In this document: in pieces, positions 37,569 through 46,879 of the stretch
Numbering within the stretch: position 1 is the first letter of the stretch
How the letters are laid out: each line of letters starts with the position of its first letter
Origin: Pseudomonadota bacterium
Lineage (GTDB): Bacteria > Desulfobacterota > Desulfovibrionia > Desulfovibrionales > Desulfovibrionaceae
Direction of reading: 5' to 3'
DNA length: 56,072 bases
Assembly: GCA_018817515.1 (NCBI GenBank)
Contig: JAHIUD010000082.1
Span: forward strand, 1-56,072
Translations under genes and position numbers: made by a program
The notes under the pieces: generated by a model
Databases searched by the model: none
Seen by the model: the letters and a program-made list of their open reading frames with translations, nothing else
What the model was told of the DNA's origin: nothing

Positions 37569-40500
37569 TTACTTGTAGTCGCCAGACAGGGTGAACGCGC
37601 CCCAGTAGCCGGGGTGCGGGAAGCGGTTCTTCACGTGCAGCATGGCCAGGCGCAGGCTCTCGGCCTTGGGCCGGGTCTGATACTCGCGGTAGAACTGCTT
37701 CATGAGCATGGCCGTGGAGATGTCGCTCACCCGCCAGAGGCTGGAGATCAGCGCGTGGGTTCCGGCGTAGAGGAAGGCCTGGTTCATGCCCTGGACCTCG
37801 TCGCCGCTGGTGACCTTGCCCAGGCCCGTCTGGCAGGCCGAGAGCACGATGAGGTCCGCCGTGATCCTGAGGTCGAAGATCTCGGCGGCGTCCAGGTCGC
37901 CGTCCTTTTCCTTCTTGTCGCTGACGAGCTTGAGCGCCGAGAACAGCGGGTTCACGGGGTCGAACTCGCCGTGGGTGGCCAGGTGGATGATGCCGAACTC
38001 GGCTATGTGCTCGGAGATCCAGCTCTTGGTGGCCTTGTCACGGGTCAGCGCGGTCATGCTCGGGTAGTTCCAGGCCAGGGAGGTGACCTCGCGTTCGGCA
38101 AAGGGCAGCTCCAGGGACTGGTCGTGCAGGTCGGGATTGCCCACGGCCAGCACCTTGGTGTTGCGCTCGGCGCGGCGCCGCTCAAGGGTGAACTTGAACA
38201 CGCTGGCGGAGGGCAGCTGGAACAGCGGGTAGCGGTCGATGAGGGCCGACCGGCCGTCGCTCAGCGTGGCGAAGGCCAGGGTGTGCAGGGTGTCGTGGGG
38301 GATGATGCCCAGGACCTTGACGCCCGAGAGCTTGGGCAGCACCGGGGCCAGGAGCAGGTTGTACAGCTCCTTTGAGTGCGCCTCCACAGGCTCCAGGTTC
38401 TGGAGCATGCGCCGGTATGTCAGGACCATCTTGCCCAGGCTGTCGCGGCCCAGGCGCGTGCGCGTCAGGTCCACGCGGCCGTGGTCCACGGTCCAGCAGA
38501 GGATCTCGTTTTGGGTGACGTAATAGGTCAAAAGCGCCACGCCCGGTTCGAGCATCTTCTGGACCTCGGCCAGGGTGAGCGGGTTCACGCTGACCAGGCT
38601 GGCGATGTCCGGGCGGTTGGCCTGGAGCTCCAGCAGGATGTCGCGGTAATCGTCCTGCAGGCGCTTGACGCCCTTGGCGTAGACCTCGCGTTCATTGGCG
38701 TTCTGGGCGTTGGCCAGGAGCGACTCCTGTCCGCGCAGGCTGGCGCGCACAGTGTCGATGCGGTTGTAGAGGGCTTGGTCCTCCTTGCGTTGCGGGGCAC
38801 GGCGCTTGTTGCCCAAGAGGTCGATGAGGTTGCGCGCGCGGGAGCGTTCGGCGGTGCGGAAGCTCTCGGCCACCTCGCCCATGTCGGCCAGGAGCGTCAC
38901 GAGGTCCTCGTAGACCACGGCCTTGTCGGCGATGAAGCCGTCCTTGAGCTGGTCCACCTTGAGCTCGGAGCGCATGGCCTCGATGACGTCCACGGCCTTG
39001 GTGAGCAGGACCTTGGCCTCGGCCTGCCGGTTTGCGGCGATGTCCAGCCGGGCCAGTCCGTGCAGGGCGCGCCACTGGCTGTCGCGCAGGCCCATGTCGC
39101 GGGCCAGCACGTCGGCCTGGGTGAAGGCGGCCTTGGCCTTGTCGTTGTCGCCAAGCGCAAGCAGCGCCTCGCCCTGGGCCAGCAGGATCTTGGTCTGGTT
39201 GATGCGGTTGCCGGTGGCGGCGACGATGCCCAGCGCCTCGTCCAGCAGGGGCAGGGCCTTCTTGGGGTCGCCCATGCGAACGTAGGTCTGGGCGATGTTG
39301 CGCAGGTCGTAGGCGATGGCCCAGCGCGAACGGATCTCGCGATCGATGGTCAGCGCCTGGCCAAGGGTCTTCAGCGCCTGTGGGTAGCGCCCCATGTCGC
39401 GCTCGACCAGTCCGCGGTTGTTCAAGGTGGTGGCGACCTCGTCCTTACGGATGCGCAGGGACTCGGCCAGGGGCAGGGCCGCGTCGAGTTCGCGCACGGC
39501 GCGATTGTGGTCGCCCAGGCTCCACCACAGCAGTCCGGCGGTGTTGCGGGCGATGACCTGCTCCAGCACCCAGCCGTTCTTCTCGGCGGTCTTGAGCACC
39601 TGGCGCTGCATGTCGAAGGCCTGCTGGAAGCGCGCCTGCTGCCAGGCGTTGTTGGCCTGCTCGATGATGATGCGGGCGCGCAGGCGTTCTTGTCCCTTGT
39701 CATTTCCAGCCAGCTTGAGGGCCTCGGCATATCTTGTCTCGGCCTCGGTGAAGTTGCCGATGAGCCGCGCGCAGCGTCCGATGTCGAGCTGCGCCTGGGC
39801 CATGTCGGCCTTGCGGCCAAGGGCGGTGTAGATGGTAAGGGCCGTGCCGTAAGCCTCGCGGGCCTGTGCGTACTGCGACAGCCGCAGGTCGTACAGTCGT
39901 CCGATGCTCATGTACTGCTTGGCCACCAGCTCCCTGGCCCCGGCCTTCTGCGACAGCTTGGCCGCGCCTTCGAAGCGCTTGAGGGCGCGGTCGAACTGGA
40001 TGGCGTTCTCCAGCACCGCCCCGAGGCTTGAGAGGGCCTCGATCTCCTTGGGCGCGAGCTCCAGGTTGGCCAGCATCTCCGCAGCCTGCTCCAGCACCGG
40101 AATGGCCTGGGAATATTGCTCCAGGCGGGCGTAGACCAGCCCCAGGCGCATGAGGGCCTCGGCATGGGCAGGGGTGTCGGGGCTGGTCTTGGCCACCAGC
40201 AGGGTCAGCTCCTTGGCAAAGACCAGGGACTTGTCGAACTGGTCCGAGGCGTAGGCGCTCTCGCGGCAGTACGACAGCAAATCCGGCAGGTGTTTGCTGA
40301 ACTGGGTAGACGACCGGGCCACGCGCAGGGCGTTTTCGAACAGGGCCAAGGCCTGCGGGTAGCGTCCGGCCTTGAAGTCCTCCAGGCCGGAGCGCACGTA
40401 GCGGGCGAACTGGCTTGCCGCGAAGGCTCCGGCCTCCTGGGCGTTCAGACCCGGATCGCCCAGCAGCAGCCAGGACGTGGAGCCCTTTCCTGAGGCCTGG

Positions 40501-43500
40501 GCCTGTGCACGGGCGCTGGCTGCGGAGTCCTGGGCATAGGCCGCGAGGAAGGGTGTGGTGAAGCCCTTTGCATCGGCGACACCGGCATCGCCCCCCTGGG
40601 CGGACAGCACGGAAGGCACGCCATAGAGCGAGAGCAGGTGCGCCACCAGCGGCAGATCCTCGGCAGACACCTGGGTCAGCACCGCCAGGGACACGTCCTG
40701 CATCCGCGCGGCCAGTCCAGCCAGGGGCAGGGGCTCGCCCTTGCCGGGCGAAAGCGCCAGGAAGCGCACGGGCAGCTCGTCCTGGCGGCTGGGCGCGGAC
40801 TGGGCCAGGCGCGCTGGCGTTGCGGACACCACGGTGTGGGCCTGGGCCACGGCCTGGGGCAGGCCGGGCGAGTCCGGCTGCACGGTCTGGGCGTCGTATG
40901 CCTTCAGGGCGGAAATGGCTGGGGGCATAATGCCCGAGATGAACAGGAGGTTCCTGCGGAAGGGCTTGCGCGCCTTGAGCGAGCGCACCAGATGCGTGCC
41001 GCTCAGAGCCCCGGCCTGGGCCGAGCGCTGGTCCGGGGCGGAGAGGGCGCTCAAGTTCTCGAAGGCCAGCAGTCGGCGCTCGTTTGGCGCGATGGCCGGA
41101 AGCGCCGGGCGCGGGCCGTTGCCCAGGGCCACGGCGCGCACGGAGTCGGCGTCCAGGCGCAAGCCCACCCAGCGCCGGACGTCCCTTCGGAGAGCATCCG
41201 GGCGCGGGGAAGACAGAGCGATGATGCGCAACGCGCTTGTGCCCTTGGGCAGGTTCTCCATGAGGTCTATGGCCTCGCTGGGCGAGGCAAGGTACAGGCC
41301 CAGCGCCCCGGGGGCGTCCAGCCTGCCGATGGCCCTACCGGCCTCGGCCTTGAGCGCGCCCAGGCGGGCGAGGAGTTCTGCGTGGCGCGCGCGCTGCTCC
41401 TGCGAGCCGCCCACGGCGGCTTCAGCGGTGGCTGCGGCCTCCAGCGACAGCCCGTGCAGGATGGTCAGCCAGTCCTGTTCGGCCACGCTGGCCCCGATGC
41501 GGGCCACACCTGGCAGGGACTCGCGGTCCTGGCCCAGGTCGCGCGCCAGGATCTCTTCTTCCTGCGCCAGGCGGCGCGCCAGATCAATGCGCTCGTCGTC
41601 GTTGGCGGTCTTGGCGCTCTTGGCCATGACGATGCGCGCCTTGAGGTCGCGGATGGCCAGCAGGCGCTGGCCCGTGCGGCGCAGGAGCATGGCCTCGGGC
41701 CCGGTGGGCTGGGCCACGCCGAGCCGGCCCATGCGGCCCACGCGCTCTAGCTCGGACAGGCGCTCGGCCAGATTGTAGGCGTCTTCGGCTTTGCCTGCGT
41801 CCACAAGCGCGGCCACCAGGGGCGCGAAGGCCCCGGTGATCTCGCCAGCGCCGCAGGAGGCCTCGTCCAGCGGCAGGGCCAGGGCCACGGCCAGGGCTTC
41901 CTTGAGGCGACCCAACCCGGCCAGGGCGCGCCAGCGCTGTCCCGGCAGCAGGCCCTTGTCGGCCAGGGCCAGGGCTTCCTTCAGATGCTCGGCGCGGACG
42001 TCATCCTCGCCCAGACGCAGGGCCAGTTCGGCCATGTTCAGGTGCAGGGCGGCGTTGAGCGCCAGGGCGCGGCGGCTGCCAGCGGGCGCGTTGGCCTTGA
42101 ACCAGGCCAGGCCCTCAGCAAGACGTTGACCAGCGCGTGAGAGCGCGTCCATGTTAAGCGCCGCCGTGCTGGCGTCCGTGGCGGGCAGGCGCTCGGCCAG
42201 GGCCAGGTCGTGCGCGGCCATGATGTTCTGGAAGGCCGGGGCGGCAAGCGAATTCCCGCCATAAAGCGGCTGGCGCAGGGCCTCGGCGGCCAGGGCCTCC
42301 AGGCGGCGCAACTCGGCCAGGCGAGGCGCAAAGTCCTGGCCCTCCAGAGGCAGCCGCTCCAGGGTGGCGGCCATGTCGATGACGTTGAGCGAGGCGCTGA
42401 CAGGGTTTTTCATGGCCAGCGACAGCACGGCGGAGCGGCGGAAGCGCTCAAAGGCTGCGGCCTCGCTACCCAGGGACGATTCCAGCAGCCCGGCGCGGTG
42501 CAGCAGCAGGGCCGCGCCAAAGGTGTCCTGCGGCGCCACGCCGCTCATGTCGGCGGGACCCTTGGCAAAGGTGGCGGACTGGCGTTCCACCAGCCCCAGG
42601 GCCTCACGCGGGCGTCCGAGTTCCGTGGCGATGCGCGCCAGGAAGGCCTCGGCCAGGCGAAGTTCCTGCTCGGCGCTGAAGCCGTAGGCGGCCTGGGAGG
42701 CGGTGGACTTGTCCAGGCTCACGTCCAGGTCGATGTTGACGAGGCCCTTGCCGGCCCTGCCGCCCTTCTTGTCGGCCACGCCGTATTTCTTGACCAGCTC
42801 CGGGATGCGCTTGAAGCCCTTTTCCGCAGTCTCCAGCAGGCGATCGCGGTCCTGGCCCGTGGTCAGCCCGGCCTGCATGTACGCATTGTACGACACGGAA
42901 CGCTGGTTGGCCGTGAGGTTCTGGTTCAACCCCAGGGCGGTGTTCATGTCCAGCGCCTTTTCAAAGGATTCCTTGGCCTCGCGCCAGCGCCCGGCCTCCT
43001 GATAGGCCAGGCCCAGGCGGTCATAAAGTTCGGCTCGCAGCTGCACGAAGCGCGGCGGGAACCCCAGGGCCTCGCGCACCTTTCCGGCCATGACGGCAAG
43101 GGTCTGCATGGCCGCTTCCCGGTTGTCGCCCATGAGCGGCGGCAGCTCGGCGATGATGCGCTCCTGCTCGGACAAGAGGGCCTGCACGGCCTTGACGTAG
43201 ACATCCCAGGCCGGGTCCGGCGGCGGTCCGGCGGGCTTGATGCTGGCTTCGAACAGCGCGTTGTTCAGGTCCGACTGGCGCGTGGCCAGGGCCTTGGCCT
43301 GGTCTGCCAATGCCGCACGGCCCAGGGCCGGGGTCAGCACGCGGTCAAAGACGTACTTGTTGATGCGCCCGAAGATCTCCGAGGCGTACTTGGGCTGGAT
43401 GCGGGTTTCCACAAGCTCCAGGGACTTGGCGAAAGCCTCGATGGGCTTGTCGCGTTCGCGCGCCTGAAAGGCCGAGGTGCCGAAGCGCTGGTAGAACAGA

Positions 43501-46289
43501 ATCTCGGTCTCCGGGTTGTCGAAGGCGACCTTGGAGTCCTGGCGCCTGCTGTATTCCTCGAAGGCCTGGGCATACTGGCCCAGCAGGAAGTGGATGTTGC
43601 CGATGTTCAGGTCGAGGTTGGCGGCGTTTTCCGGGTTCTGCTCGCGATTGTTGAGGAACCGGGCGCGCTGGTACGATTCCAAAGCCGACTCCAGCCGCCC
43701 GCGTTCGCCATAGACGGTCTCCAGCACCTCGTCGATGTAGCCGAGGGTCTGGTGGAAGTACTCCACCTGTGCGTTCTTGGCGATGGCCCGGCGGATGAGT
43801 TCGCGACCCTCCAGCAGCGGGGCCTTGCCGTTCTCATAGGTCAGGGTCAGGCCGGTGGCGTAGAGCAGGGTGGCGTTGCCCGGCTTTGCGGCGAGCTTCA
43901 TGCGGTATTCGGCCAGGGTGGCCGGAATGGTCTTGAGCGCGGCGGCGGCGCGGATCATGCCCCGGTGCGCGGGCACGAAGTCCGGATCGTCGCGCAGGAG
44001 CCCGGCGAAGATGGCCCGGGCCGAAGGCACCTCGCCGATGCGCAGCAGGTAGTCTCCAGCGGCGGTGGACTTGCGCAGGTGCGCGGTTTTGGCCAGGCGA
44101 TAGAGGCGGTCCTCATACGGGCGCGAGGCCATCTCGGTTTCGTAGAGGTCCAGCGCCTGGTGGAAGCGTTCCTCGCGGTAGAGGATCTCGGCCAGGGCCA
44201 GCCGCGCGGCGGCGATCTGCGTGGAGGCCTGCGCGGCAAGCTTCGGGGACAACAGGGCCTGGGCCTTGGCATCGTCCAGGGCCTGGCGGTAGGCGTCCTT
44301 GGCCTTGGACCACTCGTCCGCAGCATAGTATACATCGCCCAGGCGGTTCAGCGCGCCCAGGGAGAGCTTGGGCAGGTCCTCGCGGTGCTGGCCGGAGAGC
44401 AGCAGCAGCGCCTGGGCCTGGGCCTCGGGCTTCTGACCTGCTGCCTCGACGGTGCGGTCCAGCACGCGCGACACGGCCATGTCCGCCCAGGGGCCGTTGT
44501 CCGGGAATTCGCGGATGACGCGGGCGTAAAGGGGCAGCACGGCCTGCACCTGGCCGATGCGGCCAAAGGTCTCGGCCTTGAGGAACAGTGCCTCGGCAGT
44601 CTGCTCCGGGGCGGTGCCCGGTATGGCCAGCTGGGCGTCGAGGATGCGGATGGACTCGGCCAGGGCGTGCGAGTCCCCAGCGCTCTGCAGCAGCCTGGCC
44701 TGCTCCAGCCGGGCCTGGGCCTGGACTTGCGGGTTCGGGTGCCGGGCGGCCATGTCGGCGAGATTTTTGAGGGCGTTCTGGAGCGCGGCCTGCCTGCCCT
44801 TGTCGCTCAATGCGCGGCGAATTTCCGTCGTGCTGGCCAGAAGCAGGGCGCGGATGCGCGCAAAACCGGACTGCGGGTCGATGTTCAGGGCAGCGGCGGT
44901 CTCAAAGGATTGTCGCGCCGCCGCGTTGAGGCCCAGGCTTTCGTATTGGCGGCCCATGGCGTACAGGGCCTTGGCGGCGATGGCCGTATCAGAGGCGGTG
45001 CCGCTGGCCTTGGCGGCGCGCGCGGTCTTGTCCAGCGCCAGAATGGTCAGGTGGCGCTCCACCGGCAGCTGGTTGGCCAAAGTCTCGGCCAATGCCAGCA
45101 GCTCGGCCGGGCTCTTGTCTGGTATTTCGCCCTCGGGCGGCAGGCTCCAGACGTTGGCCGGGACATTGCCTCCGGCGTTGCGCGTGGCGATGTAGTAGAG
45201 CCTGCCTGCTGCCATGAGCGGCGAGAGGTCCGTACCCTGGGCCTGGGTCAGGGGTTCGGCCACGCCGCCTTGTGCTGGGGCGCGGGTGATGACGGTCAGT
45301 ATCTCGCCCTGGCCGCCTGCCTGATCATTTGATGGGCTGCTTGCTTTTGGAGAAACGCCAAAGGCCGGCGCCGTGGTGAAGAGCACGAAGGCGCCGTCCG
45401 GCGTGAAGCGCGGATAGGCCTGGGGCAGGGCGTCGGGCGTGAGCTTCTTGGGCTCGCCGCCGGAAAGGTTCATGATGAAGATGGCGCTGACGCCCGTGCG
45501 CTGGGACACGAAGGCCAGGCTGCGGCCGTCGGGCGACAGGGCGGGGTGCGCGGCGTCGCCCTTGGTGTCGATGACGCGCACAGCGGGCATGGCGCCGGTG
45601 AGCTGCTTCGTCAGGTCCAGGGCCACGATGTGCCGGGCCTGTTCGCCCTCGGCGCGCTGCTGGAAGTACAAGACCTTGCCGTCCGGGCTGAAGCAGGTCG
45701 AAAGGTCCTCGGTGGCGCGTCCGGTGAGTTTCTGGGCCTTGGCCTCGGGGGTTGTCAGGTCGAGCAGGTAGATGTCGCCCTTGACGTCGTCCTCAAGGCC
45801 CACAAAGGCCAGACGGCGGCCATCGGGCGAAAGCGACGGGGCCTGGCGGTCGGCCAGGGCCGGGGCAAGTCGCCTGGGCAGCACGGCAAGGCCGGGGTCC
45901 AGGCTGCGCAGCCAAAGCTCATAGTAGCCGCCGTTCTGGCGGGTGTAGGCCAGCCACTTGCCGTCCGGGGTGATGTCCATGTCCGGCACGGAGCCGGTGT
46001 CAAAGGTCACCTGCAACGGCTGGTTGACCTCCAGCTGGCGCGGCGCGAAGCGCTTGGCCGGTGCCCGCAACGCTTCCTCGGCCACGGCCTTGGACGAGCT
46101 GAGGGCCTGGGTCTGCGGTTGTGTCGCTTGCGGCCGTGCGGCCTGTGTCCTTTTTCTGGCAGGCGTGGCGGCAGGTGATGTGGACGGCCAGGGCAGCAGG
46201 GCAAGCCCCAGGGCAAAGGCGAGGCTCAGCGCCAGGCTCCTGCCTGCCAGGGATTGTCGGAACTTTGTTCGCATGTGGCGAGCGTTCAT
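37569..46289 (-). CDS. giant exported TolB-propeller/TPR/CHAT caspase-like protein
   Basis: A 2906-aa protein with a signal peptide (LALSLAFALGLALLPW, cleavage near SPAATPA). Residues about 95-395 form a TolB-like propeller with repeated SPDG-type blades (ITPDGKWLAYT, LSPDGRRLAFV, FSPDGKVLYF, LSPDGRSLAFV). TPR-like helices run from about 450 to 1650. A degenerate CHAT-like region follows (about 1680-1950, ending WLLLGDPGLN), then more TPRs (about 1960-2470). The C-terminal CHAT domain (about 2580-2904) has both catalytic motifs: HLATHGEF with H2773, and LSACQTG with C2819, plus SSLWRVSD. The ATG at 46289 overlaps the upstream stop (ATGA). It is probably a periplasmic cysteine peptidase with a large sensor/scaffold; its substrate is unknown. 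Confidence 0.9.
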   Translation of the reverse strand: MNARHMRTKFRQSLAGRSLALSLAFALGLALLPWPSTSPAATPARKRTQAARPQATQPQTQALSSSKAVAEEALRAPAKRFAPRQLEVNQPLQVTFDTGSVPDMDITPDGKWLAYTRQNGGYYELWLRSLDPGLAVLPRRLAPALADRQAPSLSPDGRRLAFVGLEDDVKGDIYLLDLTTPEAKAQKLTGRATEDLSTCFSPDGKVLYFQQRAEGEQARHIVALDLTKQLTGAMPAVRVIDTKGDAAHPALSPDGRSLAFVSQRTGVSAIFIMNLSGGEPKKLTPDALPQAYPRFTPDGAFVLFTTAPAFGVSPKASSPSNDQAGGQGEILTVITRAPAQGGVAEPLTQAQGTDLSPLMAAGRLYYIATRNAGGNVPANVWSLPPEGEIPDKSPAELLALAETLANQLPVERHLTILALDKTARAAKASGTASDTAIAAKALYAMGRQYESLGLNAAARQSFETAAALNIDPQSGFARIRALLLASTTEIRRALSDKGRQAALQNALKNLADMAARHPNPQVQAQARLEQARLLQSAGDSHALAESIRILDAQLAIPGTAPEQTAEALFLKAETFGRIGQVQAVLPLYARVIREFPDNGPWADMAVSRVLDRTVEAAGQKPEAQAQALLLLSGQHREDLPKLSLGALNRLGDVYYAADEWSKAKDAYRQALDDAKAQALLSPKLAAQASTQIAAARLALAEILYREERFHQALDLYETEMASRPYEDRLYRLAKTAHLRKSTAAGDYLLRIGEVPSARAIFAGLLRDDPDFVPAHRGMIRAAAALKTIPATLAEYRMKLAAKPGNATLLYATGLTLTYENGKAPLLEGRELIRRAIAKNAQVEYFHQTLGYIDEVLETVYGERGRLESALESYQRARFLNNREQNPENAANLDLNIGNIHFLLGQYAQAFEEYSRRQDSKVAFDNPETEILFYQRFGTSAFQARERDKPIEAFAKSLELVETRIQPKYASEIFGRINKYVFDRVLTPALGRAALADQAKALATRQSDLNNALFEASIKPAGPPPDPAWDVYVKAVQALLSEQERIIAELPPLMGDNREAAMQTLAVMAGKVREALGFPPRFVQLRAELYDRLGLAYQEAGRWREAKESFEKALDMNTALGLNQNLTANQRSVSYNAYMQAGLTTGQDRDRLLETAEKGFKRIPELVKKYGVADKKGGRAGKGLVNIDLDVSLDKSTASQAAYGFSAEQELRLAEAFLARIATELGRPREALGLVERQSATFAKGPADMSGVAPQDTFGAALLLHRAGLLESSLGSEAAAFERFRRSAVLSLAMKNPVSASLNVIDMAATLERLPLEGQDFAPRLAELRRLEALAAEALRQPLYGGNSLAAPAFQNIMAAHDLALAERLPATDASTAALNMDALSRAGQRLAEGLAWFKANAPAGSRRALALNAALHLNMAELALRLGEDDVRAEHLKEALALADKGLLPGQRWRALAGLGRLKEALAVALALPLDEASCGAGEITGAFAPLVAALVDAGKAEDAYNLAERLSELERVGRMGRLGVAQPTGPEAMLLRRTGQRLLAIRDLKARIVMAKSAKTANDDERIDLARRLAQEEEILARDLGQDRESLPGVARIGASVAEQDWLTILHGLSLEAAATAEAAVGGSQEQRARHAELLARLGALKAEAGRAIGRLDAPGALGLYLASPSEAIDLMENLPKGTSALRIIALSSPRPDALRRDVRRWVGLRLDADSVRAVALGNGPRPALPAIAPNERRLLAFENLSALSAPDQRSAQAGALSGTHLVRSLKARKPFRRNLLFISGIMPPAISALKAYDAQTVQPDSPGLPQAVAQAHTVVSATPARLAQSAPSRQDELPVRFLALSPGKGEPLPLAGLAARMQDVSLAVLTQVSAEDLPLVAHLLSLYGVPSVLSAQGGDAGVADAKGFTTPFLAAYAQDSAASARAQAQASGKGSTSWLLLGDPGLNAQEAGAFAASQFARYVRSGLEDFKAGRYPQALALFENALRVARSSTQFSKHLPDLLSYCRESAYASDQFDKSLVFAKELTLLVAKTSPDTPAHAEALMRLGLVYARLEQYSQAIPVLEQAAEMLANLELAPKEIEALSSLGAVLENAIQFDRALKRFEGAAKLSQKAGARELVAKQYMSIGRLYDLRLSQYAQAREAYGTALTIYTALGRKADMAQAQLDIGRCARLIGNFTEAETRYAEALKLAGNDKGQERLRARIIIEQANNAWQQARFQQAFDMQRQVLKTAEKNGWVLEQVIARNTAGLLWWSLGDHNRAVRELDAALPLAESLRIRKDEVATTLNNRGLVERDMGRYPQALKTLGQALTIDREIRSRWAIAYDLRNIAQTYVRMGDPKKALPLLDEALGIVAATGNRINQTKILLAQGEALLALGDNDKAKAAFTQADVLARDMGLRDSQWRALHGLARLDIAANRQAEAKVLLTKAVDVIEAMRSELKVDQLKDGFIADKAVVYEDLVTLLADMGEVAESFRTAERSRARNLIDLLGNKRRAPQRKEDQALYNRIDTVRASLRGQESLLANAQNANEREVYAKGVKRLQDDYRDILLELQANRPDIASLVSVNPLTLAEVQKMLEPGVALLTYYVTQNEILCWTVDHGRVDLTRTRLGRDSLGKMVLTYRRMLQNLEPVEAHSKELYNLLLAPVLPKLSGVKVLGIIPHDTLHTLAFATLSDGRSALIDRYPLFQLPSASVFKFTLERRRAERNTKVLAVGNPDLHDQSLELPFAEREVTSLAWNYPSMTALTRDKATKSWISEHIAEFGIIHLATHGEFDPVNPLFSALKLVSDKKEKDGDLDAAEIFDLRITADLIVLSACQTGLGKVTSGDEVQGMNQAFLYAGTHALISSLWRVSDISTAMLMKQFYREYQTRPKAESLRLAMLHVKNRFPHPGYWGAFTLSGDYK

Positions 46290-46879
46290 TTCTTCACCGT
46301 CCATGTGCCGTTGGCCGCCTGGAGCTTTTCGCCGGGCTTGGCGGTGTCTGCGGCGAGCTTGGCGAACACGGCGCGCACCTTGGGCAGGTCGGCCTGGGTT
46401 AGGGACGCGTTGGTCTCGATGGCCCGGCGCATGATGGTGTCGCGGGCGTGGTTGACCTCGGCCAGCACGGAAGCGAACTCATTCTGGGGGTAGCGGGCGG
46501 CGAAGTCCTTCAGGTCCTCCGGGGTCTTGTCGCGGGTCAGGGGGAAGGCCGTGAGCAGGCCCTGGTTGCCCTCGCCCACCCAGCCCAGGCGCTTGAAGGC
46601 GTCCACGTCGTCGGCGTGGAAGCTGACGACCTGCATGGCGGTGATGGCGTCTTGCTGCTCGCGGCTCTTGGGCGGCGGGGTCTGGATGCGCCCGAGGGGA
46701 TCCACGCCGCGCACCGAGGCCACCAGCAGCGTCTCCTCGGACAATGAATTGTAGGAGCCCAGGATCTGATTCTCAAGAGAGGTGCGCTCGCTGGCGACGT
46801 TGACCTTGACCTCGGCCAGGGTGCAGCCGGTAAGCGTGGCGATGGCCGCGAGAGCGACGCTAAGGATCAGTCGTTTCAT
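46286..46879 (-). CDS. DUF1318/YdbL-like lipoprotein
   Basis: A 197-aa predicted lipoprotein with lipobox ATLTGC after a hydrophobic core (SVALAAIA). The C-terminal end (VNHARDTIMRRAIETNASLT, then AKPGEKLQAANGTW) matches my memory of the DUF1318/YdbL pattern: an Asn-x-x-Arg helix and a final PGE..Q..NG.W. The N-terminal part (TSLENQILGSY, VASVRGVDPLGRI) resembles longer relatives. Its start overlaps the stop of the AsmA/YdbH-like gene (ATGA), and its stop overlaps the CHAT gene start the same way. In E. coli ydbH-ynbE-ydbL work together in lipid transport to the outer membrane; no ynbE is seen here. Confidence 0.7.
   Translation of the reverse strand: MKRLILSVALAAIATLTGCTLAEVKVNVASERTSLENQILGSYNSLSEETLLVASVRGVDPLGRIQTPPPKSREQQDAITAMQVVSFHADDVDAFKRLGWVGEGNQGLLTAFPLTRDKTPEDLKDFAARYPQNEFASVLAEVNHARDTIMRRAIETNASLTQADLPKVRAVFAKLAADTAKPGEKLQAANGTWTVKK

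Noticed and set aside
42210-45332. A 1040-codon open frame on the plus strand inside the giant CHAT gene
   Set aside because: It is the complement of the Ala/Leu/Glu-rich TPR region, which gives long open antisense frames. It has no start signal and no domain.
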